A DNA stretch of 64,000 nucleotides from Taeniopygia guttata (taxonomy: Eukaryota > Chordata > Aves > Passeriformes > Estrildidae), in assembly GCF_048771995.1 (NCBI RefSeq), contig NC_133027.1, positions 62,495,501 through 62,559,500 on the forward strand, given 5' to 3'. The translations under genes were made by a program, and so were the position numbers. The notes under the pieces were generated by a model. That model ran no database searches, was not told where the DNA came from, and saw only the letters and a program-made list of their open reading frames with translations. Positions 1 to 11,673 of this stretch are shown one piece after another. The first letter of the stretch is position 1. Each line of letters begins with the position of its first letter.

Positions 1-916
1 GATGCATGGACTTCAGGCAAGAGGTAGACTCAACCACAATGCTTGCTGCTGGCTTTAGGTGTACATGGTTTTTTGTAAAGACAGAAAAGAATAGCAAGAG
101 AAGGATGATAAGGAAAAAGCAGTATTTTCATTGTGCAAGTCCAGAACAGTTTATTAGACCAAGGGCATTTGGTGTGTAATTCATATGTAAATTTTCTACT
201 GAAAACAGGAGAACAAATTGCCAGAGTTTTTACATTAATTTCTGTGGTGATTGAAGGAAAAGATTTCCGAGCTGGTGCAGCTACAACTTTCAGGTGTGGC
301 CCACTTACGATAGCAGGAAAAACATTAAGTAATGTCATTTCTTCCTTTGTTATTTTAAGTGTAAGGGCAAGCTCAGAACACAGTAATTGCCACCATTCAG
401 CCTTGTTCTTACATGGCAGTAGAAATTGCTGTGGTTTTGTTGCAAATCCCATTAAAAGTGTCTGTGCATGGGTGCAGTAGTCTGAAAGCTCTCAAGGAGT
501 CCCCTCATTTTGAGAGAAGTGCTTGGGAAGTTTCATGGTTTTTTTGAATAGTTTGTGTTCCTCCATCTGGCATTTTTTCTTTGAGTGATTTTGAGCTAGT
601 AATCTTACTAGCTTTGTTGCATTTTGTGCTTTTCCCAGCAGATAACTTATCTGTTTTTCTTGGAAAAAATTGGGCTCCATATGCAAACATGCTTTCTTTA
701 GATTACTTTGTGATCCTTAAAATGAAAATACTTTCCTTAACTGTAGAGCATCAACGTGTTTGCTTGTAGCTTCTGCTGTTAAGTTTCCAAGGTTTTCAGA
801 GAGAAGAAGCAAAAAAAAGCAAATGCATATGTAATTTTGACTAAGATGTGAAAACACTGAACTCAAGCAGGTAGATATCAAAGTTTGTGGGCTCTGTTGT
901 CATTATTGTTATCCAA

Positions 917-1040
917 ATGTATCAAGACTGTTTTTTGACGTCACTTAAGTGTATTTATGCATATAGGCATTGGAAGCCATTAAAATATAAAGGTAAAGCT
1001 AATATAAAGTTAACATTTAAGTTGGACAGGAGCTATATTT
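917..1040 (+). CDS. Possible first coding exon of the PR-PLAG gene (speculative)
   Basis: The first recognised PR exon (11518) begins with GG then TGT-GAG, so it needs a preceding exon ending in one base of a split codon. A T would give Trp-Cys-Glu, the usual WCE(D/E)C start of PRDM10/15-type PR domains. At 1040 a T is followed by the strong donor GTAAGT. In that frame the sequence is open back to an ATG at 917, encodes 41 residues ending RSYI, and would join to read SYIW-CEDC. The rest of the peptide resembles nothing I know. A 41-codon open frame beside a donor could easily be chance, so this is only a lead. Confidence 0.18.
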
Positions 1041-3449
1041 GTAAGTGCTTTTAGTGCTGTAATCTAGATGTGTTACAAAAACGTTGACCAGTGAGGGCTC
1101 CTGGGTACTTGTAGAGGTGCAAATAGAAAAGAATCGCAGTTGCGGAAAGCTCAGTTGATCGGGGCTTTTTTAGTTGGTGTAATGGGGAAGAAAGTGGGTG
1201 ATTCATGTGTGACACGGAAGGTGGCACTTGTTCCCTGTTCCTCGGGCGATAAGACAAGGCAGAGTGTGTTATGTTTAACTTACTGGACTGGAAGGTGCTT
1301 AGGCAGATGTGAGTAGGGAGGTGCATAGGGGCATTCTGGCAGGACAGTTGTTCCTTTGCCTCTTCTAACATCTTTATAAAAGATGAAATTGTTTTGACCT
1401 ATTGGCAGTGTTGAAGGGGAAGAAGTATAAAATATTTGATTTATAACCAACAGAGTAAAATATACCAAATACAAGGTGAGATATGTAATCATACACAGCT
1501 TTAAGTAAATATGTATGTTAAATAACCAGCGTTATATAAATACATATCTGAGGAATGGTGCATTTCTCCCAAGGTGATGCCTTTACCTTCTGTTCATCTT
1601 GTTCTTCGAGCTAGGATGGTATGAAAACAGGAACAAATTCTTTGCAACTTGGCATTGCAAGATTGCTTCTTAGATTAATGTACGATTTTTTTTGTGCGTG
1701 TTTGTGTAACTTTTGCAAGTAATTAAAAAAACCTACAGATTAATCAGAAATCCATAAAAAGTGTTTGAATTTTATTTGATCTCAATCTAAGATTACTGTC
1801 AGCAGAAAAAATAGAGCTGTATGGAGATACTTTATAATCTGAATTGAGAGCTTAATCTATAGAAAAAAATCTGCAATTTTTTAAACTCACAAATTTTTGC
1901 AACTCTCATGCAGTTCTCTTATAATAATATATAATAATGTACTTTGTATTTCTGCGTCTTACAGGGCTGTCGTTCTGCCTCAGGAGAATAGTTACTGTGA
2001 GGAAAACATACTATACTGCTGTCTAATTTGTTGTCAATCTTATTAGCATTTTTTAATCAGTCTGTTAAAAGAAGTGCAGGTAGACATAATTTCTTGATTA
2101 CAGTATTAATCAAGACATTAACTAATTATGGTTCTCCATAAAAATATTTTTGTAGGAAAAAAAAATGTTGGATCTTAGGAAAAAGAAAATGAATGAATGG
2201 AAACACAGATATGATACTTACACATGTATTTTTTCACAGAAATAAATTTTTATGTCTGTTCAGCAGCAGACCTTCCCAAAGCCTATGTGGTTTTTTTTTT
2301 AAGAAATCACTTCATGCCTTAAAAAAGGAGAATAATTTAACAGGGTCATAAAGGCTAAGGATGAGAGTCTCCTACCCATTTTGTTCCCAGAGAGGCTGGG
2401 AATCAAGCATGCTTTTCCTGTTGGAAATGAAGCAAGGAATAACAGAAGTTGTCTATTACGAAGTGGATGCATAGTAAGAATTAAAGCTGTTCTGCTAAGC
2501 TGTTAATGACCTTTCATTTACAAGAGCCAATGCTTTTAAAAGACAACTCCTTCATTTTGGTATTTTAGAGATATACTTTAGGGTTCATTAATAAAAAAAA
2601 GCTAACTTGTTTTTCTTTTGGGTGAATGGGAATATCAGCAGGAAGTTTGGATGGCTCACTGAGGAAGTTAACTCATTTTCCAGTTTTATTAATAGCTTCC
2701 ACTGAATGCAATATGGACTGGAGCATTCTTTCAGGACTCTAAGGTCTCAGCCTGAGACCAGCCTGACCAGTCCTAATATTCACTTTTCCACACAGACTTC
2801 TTTCTTTCCTAATGTGGCTACTTGCACATCAGTGAACCCATGTGCACAGAGTAATACCTGCAGAAGTGGGTCCTGGGGTGCAAACACTGCACTTTGATTC
2901 CCAGTAGCTGTACTTGCTTCATGTTGTTATATGTGCCTCTAAAGACATCAGGTTCTGCAGCCACAGGATGAGTATGGTATCTCTTCGCTCTACATGCCGT
3001 GCTTCCTCTTTGCATTCTACAGTAAACTCATGTCACCTGCTCCAAAGCGTGTCAACCTGCCTGGTTCTTTCTTCCAGTATGCAGCTGGAAATATCTACCA
3101 GCTGCTAGTGTCTTTGCTGGTGAAGTTCCCACGAGTCCATGTTGAAAGTCACCAGGGAAAATGAAGGATTGATTTGGGCTGGTTTCCTTAGGAGAGGTAG
3201 CTTTTTTCACCAAGTTTTCCACCAATCTCTTCAACACAACATCTGGCTTTGGTGGCCAGTGACAACCAAGTTCAATGAAGGAGCAAGAGACCCAGTCTAA
3301 GGTTCCCTTTTAAGGGAATGTTGCAAGGCTTGGAAATATTTCAACTAATCAATACTAAGCTTTAGTCATTATAATTGCTGCACTTCCTTTATCAGAATTG
3401 AAACCGTGGTGTTGACCTGCCATCAATAAAACTGCTGACAGTATTAATG

Positions 3450-3530
3450 CACTTAATGTGGTGTGTATGTGGCTGCATGTATGTATGTGGTGTGTATGTG
3501 CATGTGTATTTCTACATATGTGCATTTAGG
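3450..3530. repeat. TG/TATG-rich simple repeat
   Basis: A run of imperfect GTGTATGTG and GCATGTATG units. Low-complexity microsatellite-like DNA with no sign of coding. Confidence 0.6.
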
Positions 3531-5883
3531 AAGATGTATTAAATGGGTTTTTTTCTGCTATTACAAAGATGGAAGATTCTGGTGTCTGTGTTGAACTGCC
3601 ACAGCAGCATTCACATTTTCCACTAAAATGTCTCACACTAAAATAAATCAACTGTCCTGCCAAAAATCTCTCCAAAAGGAAAGTGCTTGAGATACATAAA
3701 AGTCTTCTGCTATGGTAGGTAGAATTTGTGATGTGGGAGATGCAGATTAGGGGGTCCAACATGTGGTCCAGGAACCACAGGGTGCCTATGTGCACTTTGA
3801 ATGTGACTCTCTTGGTGGCTGTCTGTGATTCTGTGACGGGGATTTTACTCTTGCTGTCTGCTGTATAGAAGCAGCACAGTTTGGACAGTGCTAGTGAAGA
3901 CGTAAAGCAAGCAGAAGGTGTCACAAACAAGGAGCCAGAGCCTTGCACCAGGTTGGACTGCTGCTGGCTGCTGGGGAAGGTGGGCAGAGACAGCTTCCCT
4001 CTCAGACAGCTTTTTGCTGGGAATTTCATAGGACTATGCTATGCTGACTCGGGTTCTTTCTCATAAGAAGTAGTAGTTGTTTCTGTGAATTTGCTGTTAA
4101 CTTCCTTCCCTGTTTCTGGATTTAATTTTAAATGACTTCATGCCAAGACAGTGGAGGAAGAGAAGGAAAAAAAAAACAACCTGGAAAATCCTACTGCATT
4201 TTTCAATATGATTGTTTGAAATGTGCTCAGCTTTCAGCAGAAAGAGAAGTCTCTTTGCACTGATTAGAAGCTATTACATGTAAACTATGGGAGGTGACTT
4301 CACTTGAACTGTGCTCATTTATGTATGTAGGTTCTGATAACAGCCGAACCCCGTGTGGTGTACTGTGACAGGTAAGTTTTATCCCAAGAATAACCAGAAA
4401 ATAATAATTTTTAAAATTAGCTTTCAATCAATGAATTTTCAAAATCAATGGATTTTTTGACCTCAGGTCATTTTTATACCAAGAACTTTGATAAACTAGT
4501 TGATCAGACTGCAGTGAAGTTTGCACCTACTTAGTTTCCCTCCTGTTTGGTTTGTTGTGGGTTTTTTCTCCTTTGGTTTTGCAGAGAAGATGTGTAAGTT
4601 ACTGCCTTTTCGGGTGTTCAGACAGTGAAGGTAACTTTTTTTCTCTGGAGTTTGTAAGATCCAGCAGAGCACAGGTGTGCTTTTGCTGCACAGCCTTCAT
4701 GGGAAAATGCTGAAACTGCTGAATTCCATAGCCCAGCTGTGCTTCTTGAGATTTCTCTAAGTGTTTTGCTTCTCAGATTTGCTAGACAGAATGAGCACGG
4801 TGGAAAGCCTCATTTGGATTGGTGTGAGACTGATTTTTTACGGAAAGCTGTTTAAATTCCTCTGGGCTATGCCTGTTGTAGTACTTCATGTCCACCAGGT
4901 AAAAGACTTTCTGTTCCCAAATGAGCTTGATTATCGTCATGATGACTCCCTATAAGGAACGAGTAATGAATCATAGTGTTTATTATCTTGTATGTGTTTG
5001 TATAACAAATAGTTCTGCAGTTTGGAAGAATTTACATATTGGAACTTGTGTCTGCCAGAAAAATGCACACATGCTTTGTGTTAGGCTTCTTCAGAGTCAG
5101 ATAAGTGCTGAGCCACCCTTCTAGAGGCATTCTTCCGTAAGAACAGCCGGTCAGGATCATACTGCTGTGAGGAAGGAGCAGGTGCCTTGACAGATGATCT
5201 CCCATTGCTGAAAACCCAAGGGTGTACTCTCCTTCCAGATCTTTATTCTTGGAAACAAAGACAAGCACAGGGAAGATGGAGATGAGGTGAGGGAAGGTGT
5301 TACAGCAAATCAGTGGTTGGGTCAGGGTGCTTGAGAGCCAGGTTTACCTGCAGTGCTGGATTTTAGGGAATTGGCTTGACCTGCCGGTCTGACTGAATGT
5401 ATGGGGTGGGGTGGCAGTAAAGCATGTTTGCTGTTCTCTTTCTCTGTTTCTGTCTCCAAATATAGTAACTTATTTTTAAAGTTTTGCATTTTAGTAGAGT
5501 GAGGTCATGTTCCCATGAATATGTTTAATGTTCAGAATGATTTCTGGGATGTTTGCAAACCACCTACTGTTCTCCTTCCCAGGGAGGGGGCCCCAGGAGC
5601 AGTCGGCATTTACGTGCAGGGTGCCACTAATGCCTGAGCAGGACCAGGACTCCTCCTCACCCTTCACCTGCGTCTCAGGAGCTCCTGTCCTCTCACCAGA
5701 AAGCCTTGGCATGGCACCACAAGGCCTTGGTAAGGGGCCAATATTGCCCCAGCAGCATGTTCACAGTTTCTGTGCTGGTGCCACCAGGTAGAGGCTGCAA
5801 GGCTTCAGGGTTTCCATGTGTCTAAAACAGGGGAACTCTGCCTAAAATCTAGTGTCCTTCTTAAGTACATAGGAGTAAATCTG

Positions 5884-5887
<4 letters not shown>

Positions 5888-5916
<29 letters not shown>
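5888..5916. repeat. Poly(T) run of 29
   Basis: An uninterrupted homopolymer of 29 T. No retrocopy was recognised beside it, so it is listed only as a simple repeat. Confidence 0.9.
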
Positions 5917-8900
5917 CTCCCATCCTTGTCAGGCTGGTGTTATTTTGGGTGCAGGGTTATGGAAAATACTGCACCTGCTTCCCAAATAATACAGTGTCAT
6001 GCACAGAAGTGCAAGTTTTCAGTCTTTATCCAGGTGAATGATTAGGATTGCAAAGTCAGCGTGTAGTGGGGTTTCTTGATTTATGTATTTTTTCTTTTTT
6101 TCAATGTAGAGCTGGGCAGTTGTACGTCTCTGCTAATACAAGATTTTGGTGTATGATATAGAAAAGACATGAAAAGGAGACATTGAGAAAACGTTTACCT
6201 ATTTTGATGCTGGACTGGGGATCAGTTTTTCTAGTTAACAAGTAAAGATCAATCTATAGACAATTTAGCATAAAAAAAATCAGAAGTTAATGGGATTTGA
6301 ATAAAATTATTCTGAATTCTGGTAATTGTGACAAGTTCTATTTTACTTCAATGTAAATAGAATCAATTATTAATCAGTTAAAAGCTTCATTTTGCGCATC
6401 AAACTTAGCCTATAAGGCTTCTTTCATAAACTTTTTTACAGAGAAAATGTGTGTCAGTGGCCCACAACAATGGGAAAATAACTTGTGATTAACTGTTTGC
6501 TAATTGAGTAATTTGAATTTTTTGCCAAATAAATTGTAGAACAAGGATTTCAAGTTTTTCCAGCACAAAGGGCTGCAGAACAAACTTTAGGCTGGAAATC
6601 CTCATGCACCTTTGGCTAAAAGAATCAAGACTGGCATGTGTAATGTACTTCAGAAAATATCCAGAAGATGATTTTGCAGTGTTCCTCTCTGTGAAGGCTG
6701 AACAAGGCTAACGGAGTGCTACAGTTTTACTCTGGAATAAATTACTGTTGTTTGCTATGCAAATCTTATGATTGTAATTAGGCTAGGATTTCAACTGCTG
6801 TGTACACTGATCTTTGTTCCCTCTGCGCATGGGAGCTAATTCTAATGCTGCAAAACAGCACAGCAAATGCCAAGGTCTGCTCAGCCTCTGATCGTTTCTC
6901 ACAGGCTGCATTTGCTCCAAGTGGACAACTGAAAAGAAATTATTTACTTCTGCCTTCACAGGGGACGTAATTGCACTGCAGGCATCTTGTGGGCCACTGA
7001 AACGCTCAGGTACTGTAAAGTCTCACTTGAAAACAGGGGTTGGAGAAAACGCAGGGAGGAGGTCCTGATAGACATCTAGTTTTTAGCAAACTGGTTTTAA
7101 GAAGCAAAGTTCTGCTGCTGGCTGGTTGAGGATCTGGTGGCATGTGTGAGCTATCAGGACAGTGATTGCAGTTCCTAGTATGGCTATGTATAGCTCCCGT
7201 TATCTGTGCAGCAGGGCTCTGTGTGACCGCAGCCCGTGGCTCCTTGCCCACACTAATGAGCTCTCCCCGAGGCCGGGCTTGTGCCTGTGGGGGTGGCACA
7301 GGGCTCCAACCGTGCTGCTGTTTTGGAAACCAGTTTGTTGACTGTGCTCAAGTCCAGCTTGCCCAAGGTGCCGTGCCAGCTTGGCTACTGTTGGCTGCGG
7401 GAGCTTGTCCCAGTGCAGCGTAGCTGGCCCCAGAGCTGTCTGGAGGACGAGGCAGGCTGGCAGCTGAGGCTGTCAGGCTGTGTAGGCTGCAGCAAGGAGA
7501 ACTGTCACCTAGACCTGGACTGGGGCGAAGCACCAGCATGGTGAGGCCAGTACAGGTGAGCCACACTCACAGCCCGTTCTCCTCCCTGGGGACACAGCCA
7601 CTAGTGTCCAGTCAGCTCATGCGGTGGGAATGCATCCTGCGGGCAGCGGGTCTCAGTTTTGTGATGGCCCAAAGAGCAAGGGAAAGCCAGGTGTTGGCTG
7701 CTGTCAACCATGCCTCCCACTATGTGGGAGATGTGGGAGCAGAGACATTCAGGTGCAGGGGTGTCAGGGACGTGTACCCTTCTCTTAGCCCCTCCAGCGG
7801 TGCTTGGCAGTGGTGAGCACCTTGTCCTTGTGACTGAGGTGGTGGCTGCACACCTGTAACCTGGTCAGAGCCTGTGCCTGCTCCAAGGCTGGGCTCTTCT
7901 GTGTGCCTGCCGCCCCACTGCTGCAGGGAGGCTCAGCAAAATAAAAATCTTAACAGCTACAAGATCTATTAACTTGGGCAGTTTCACCTACAGATAGACA
8001 AAAAGGCATTATTTGGAATTTTTTCAGAATCATTGCAAGAACAGAGGGAGAATGAAGAAGTACTCCCTAGGAGACAATATAGCATTGTTTTTCTAAGGAT
8101 GTAGTAAATGACACAATCTGGTTTTTAACAGCTTGTAACTCCTGTACATCTTGTTTATTTCTTTTTGTTGCCTATTCATATAAATCACAACAAAGCAGAG
8201 GAATAGTGGTGGTTTTACTTTTTCTTGCCTGCTTGCATGTGACCTCGAATCCATTAATTTTGTTTGTGTAAATAAAATTTAAGGGATAAAGGAAACTGAA
8301 AAAGCATCGAGTTACTAAGGTGCCTAGCAAAAAGCAGAAGAAATCTTCTTTGCAGAAAGTGATTTTTCTGACCAAGTGTTTTTCATTTCTAGTGCTAATA
8401 TGACAAAGTGTATGTTGTTTCCATAGCTGGATGCACCCTATTTCAGAACAGGTTAGAGTGTGTTCTGAAGCTGTTGTTGAAAAAAATATATTTCACTTAA
8501 TTAGCCAAGTTAAAAAGTGGCATAAAATCTGTGTGAGCTTTACAAACTCTGTGCTGCGGCTCTATGCACATTCCTTTGCCAATGGCATCTGTAATTTAGC
8601 ACTGAAACACACAGGATCATGACTTGGCCTGTAATTATCTTTGAGGAAGAATGTGAACTTGACAGTTCTGCACTGTTAGTTTTGGGGAAAGAGGTTACAA
8701 AGTTCTCAGTTTCCTTCAGTAGCCCCTAAAATTATTCTATTTGCAGTGCTCCAATCCTGTTTTTCTGGTACACCTGGCAATCTTTAGAATGCAGTAAATT
8801 TGCAGTCAGGGTGCTAACATGTTGGTGTGGGGTCAGAAATACTGTGTAGTGAATGTAATTCCAGTATGCCTGTTATTTAATAACTTAAGTCATTCTAGTT

Positions 8901-8954
8901 ATCTTCATGATCCATATAATGAAACATAGAAAACCTTAGAACAAGTGTTGGACA

Positions 8955-9107
8955 GCTCTGGATATTTCACAGAGTTGCTGAATATCCTGAGTTGGAAGGG
9001 ACCCACAAATGTGATAAGTCAAATTCTTAAGTGTACAGGGACTGAACCCACAGTCTTGGTGTTGTTAGCACCATGCTCTAACCAACTGAGCCAATCTCAT
9101 ATCTCAA
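8955..9107 (-). mobile_element. tRNA-Ile-derived SINE with CR1-like tail (TguSINE1-like)
   Basis: Read on the minus strand, the head at about 9,107-9,030 matches a tRNA-Ile gene body: TGGCTCAGTTGG (box A, 9082-9093), then TTAGAGCATGGTGCTAA, then GGTTCAGTCCC (box B, 9038-9048). It is followed by a tail of CR1 3'-end type, GGGTCCCTTCCAACTCAGG and ATATTCAGC, reaching about 8,955. A tRNA-Ile head on a CR1 tail is the layout I know from the zebra finch family TguSINE1, which would be mobilised by CR1 machinery. The copy has diverged from its tRNA ancestor and is not a functional tRNA gene. Target-site duplications were not resolved. Confidence 0.72.
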
Positions 9108-11074
9108 GGTGCTGGGCAGCTATGCCAGGTCAGAATCCCAGGCCATGCTAGCAAGGTGCTTAATAGTGCTTCCAGCTCTGCAGTAGTTTTGTGCAGGGCT
9201 AGCTGATGTCTTTGTGCTGCTGCTGAGGTGTGCTGCCTCAGCAGCTGTCTGTGGGGCTGCTCAGTTTGGAGACCCTTGCTCAACCCCCAGTTAGATGCAA
9301 AGCAGCTCCTGATTTTAGAGGAGAGCCTCTCTACTACCCCTGTGTAAATAATTTCAGACCTTTTGTCTTCAGTCTGGAGGACCAAAGAGGGTTAGCTAAT
9401 GGAGCACTACTGCAGAATTTGGAAGCTGATTCAAGGGATACCCTTTACCCCCTGCTTTCCCTTTCCAGCCTTCCTGGGAGATGCCCACCCTGGAGCCTTG
9501 GAGGTGGGCACTGCCATGGGGTAGCTGGAAGGTTTGCTCAGGAGCTTGCTAGTGATGAATCACAGAGGTATGGCATGGATTGATAAGGTCGTGTACTTTA
9601 TGATTAGACACATCCTTCCTCTAACAGCGGTTCTTTGTCTCCATTTTGCTTTTGGTAACGTGTTTCGGCTGTTTGCATACAATGACTCTCCAAGCAGGAG
9701 CTGTTTGACTTGAGACAAAGTCACTATTATTCCAAGCAAGCTCAGGAAGCCCTCATAATTTTGTTGCACTCGGAAGGGTGAATTTATTTAAAAGACAATT
9801 AAGTTAAATCACCAGGCAAATATTTTTATTTCCTTGCAGCCTGTCTGTAAAGGACTTTTGGGTATGTAAACAAGTGTATAACATGAAAAATCTACCTGGC
9901 AGCTATATTGTTGGGCTTTTTGTGCATTTTAAGTGATGGCTGTAGGGGGCATGTCCTTTATCTGTAGCACTAGCAAAAATAAGTAATATTTTTCAGCTAT
10001 TCACAGTGCAGGTGTGCAGGCTGGGGGCCATGGAAGAAGAAAACGTCCATGGTCCACAAATTATTGAAAAATACTTACTATTGTAATGCCTGCAGCCGGA
10101 CCAACACACAAGTCTATCTATTTCCTCAGCTGGAGTTGATGGAGAGCCCAAAGAGCTAGGTAGGAATTGAATACTTTAGGCTTATCTGGGGAGATTTTGG
10201 ACTAGACTCTCAAGGTGCACGATTTAGTCAAGCAGCTGCTTATGTTTACGGACATAAACCTTTTTGAGATACCCTGAATATGACATTTCTGGTGCTACTG
10301 TCCTTTTTCAAAGACTATCTCTGATGACTCCCCAGGCAGTATCTCCTGAGCCCTTTATGCTCCGTGGTTACAAGCCCCTGTCTGTGATGAAGCCTCACCT
10401 TTCCAGCCCCAATCTCTGCTGCAGTGCTCCCTTGGGCTCTCCTGGCTGTTCTGGCTCCCCTCCTCTGCTCTGTATTGTCACTTACTGAATAGACTTGCTC
10501 AGCAGAGTTTTCAGAAGGAAAACAAAACGAGGTAGTCATGGATGACCAATATCAGCTTTTCTTTTTAACTCAGTCGTAAAGCACTGTTGGCTCACTGTTT
10601 CTACTGTCTATAAAAAGGTTTTGTGCAAGAAGTCCCCTTTTTCCCATCGCCCTGTGTGACACCAGTGCTGAGCTGACCTTCTGCTGAAAGGCTCATTGCT
10701 CAGTTTTGTCACTGCTCTGTATGAGTTTCCCTGGCAACCAGTTTGAGCTGCACCGAACCAAAAATATCGTGCCGGGGGAAAGTCAGTTTGCAGACATGTA
10801 TTTCTCTTTAATGAGTTCTCTGGATGGTCTGTGTGTTCAGCCTGCAGATGTCATTTTGGGAACCGACAGCTGGGAGATGCAGTGTGCCCCTTTTCCTTAC
10901 TTCCACAGGCAGAGCGGCCTATGAGGAGGCTGCCCCTTCATGACTGTCAGCTGAGCTGGGGCTGTAGGACCCATCATGATAATTTCTCATGGTACCCTGA
11001 AAGTCTTGTCTTCTACTGAGAATGGTCTGTGCAGCAGACACAAAGTCTTTCTTGGATTCCTTGGATCTCTGCAA
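9108..11074. other. Noncoding region upstream of the PR exons
   Basis: No gene or repeat family recognised. Several short open frames occur in more than one phase and lack paired splice sites that would suit the gene downstream. Confidence 0.5.
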
Positions 11075-11146
11075 ATTTCAGAATTTCATAGTCACAGAAT
11101 GGGTAAGGTTAAAAGGGACCAACCTTACCTAGGTTATTGCTAACAA
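11075..11146 (-). mobile_element. CR1 LINE 3' tail fragment
   Basis: The segment TCATAGTCACAGAATGGGTA, followed by AAGGTTAAAAGGGACC, is the reverse complement of the CR1 3' end (ggtccctttyaacc..., then attctgtg units). Only the last tens of bases of the element remain. Confidence 0.55.
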
Positions 11147-11517
11147 CTTTGTCCACGTTTCTGTATAAATATATGCATCTTTACAGCTAGACATGCAATG
11201 AAGTCTGGTTTTGCTCCCATCCTAGTCTCTAAAGACACAGTTTGTGACACCTCTAAATAAGCATATGTATAAATCTTTGGAGGTCAAGACCCACCAATTT
11301 CCTCAGGATAGAATTCACAAACAGGAGGTGTTATTTTAAACCTTCCTTGTTTACTTTTGACTTGCAGATAATATTTTCACTACCTAATGTAGAACACTGA
11401 TGTGAAGAAAAGCATTTGTAATTCCAGATGTGTTCTCAAGATGACAAAATTAGAAGAGACTAAATTGGAAAGCAGTATGTCATTTTTAGTAACAGGTTCC
11501 CTTTTCTGGATTTGTAG

Positions 11518-11673
11518 GGTGTGAGGATTGCGGTAAAAGCCTTATAGGAGAATGCAAACTCCACGGACCACTCATCAGGGCTAAAGATAGGGTTATTCCC
11601 AGCCGAGCCCGCCTCACCCTACCTCACTACCTCACTTTGCGAGTCTTGGAGCTGAGAGCTGGAAACCAGCAGA
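11518..11673 (+). CDS. PLAGL1: PR/SET exon A (start of PR domain)
   Basis: Acceptor TTTGTAG, donor GTAAGT. It encodes CEDCGKSLIGECKLHGPL, then IPSRARLTLP and LTLRVLEL. This matches the WCE(D/E)C...C..GP...SRAR.SLP opening of the PRDM10 and PRDM15 PR domains. The exon enters with two bases (GG) completing a codon, most simply Trp, and leaves one base for exon B. Confidence 0.88.

Larger units (their letters stand above)
1..8954. other. Upstream noncoding region, no certain gene
   Basis: No coding exon can be supported with confidence here. The sequence is AT-rich apart from a more GC-rich stretch at about 7,180-7,930, which has few CpGs and does not look like a CpG island. Overlapping open frames on both strands at 30-480 and 3,526-4,029 match no family I recognise. 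By synteny this region should hold 5' exons of the PLAGL1-type gene; one candidate, ending at 1040, is listed separately. SF3B5 and STX11, which follow PLAGL1 in human, were not seen. Confidence 0.6.

Noticed and set aside
30-480. Overlapping open frames of 140 and 115 codons on opposite strands
   Set aside because: No recognisable family, no paired splice sites, and the two frames cannot both be coding. Left as unexplained noncoding DNA.
3526-4029. 167-codon minus-strand open frame
   Set aside because: Composition and lack of family resemblance suggest chance; no splice or promoter support.
5888-5916. Long poly(T) runs as antisense poly(A) tails of processed retrocopies (also at 37493 and 61869)
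   Set aside because: No recognisable coding remnant lies next to any of them.
8990-9107. Functional tRNA-Ile gene
   Set aside because: Only A- and B-box regions survive, stem pairing is degraded and a CR1 tail follows, so a SINE fits better.
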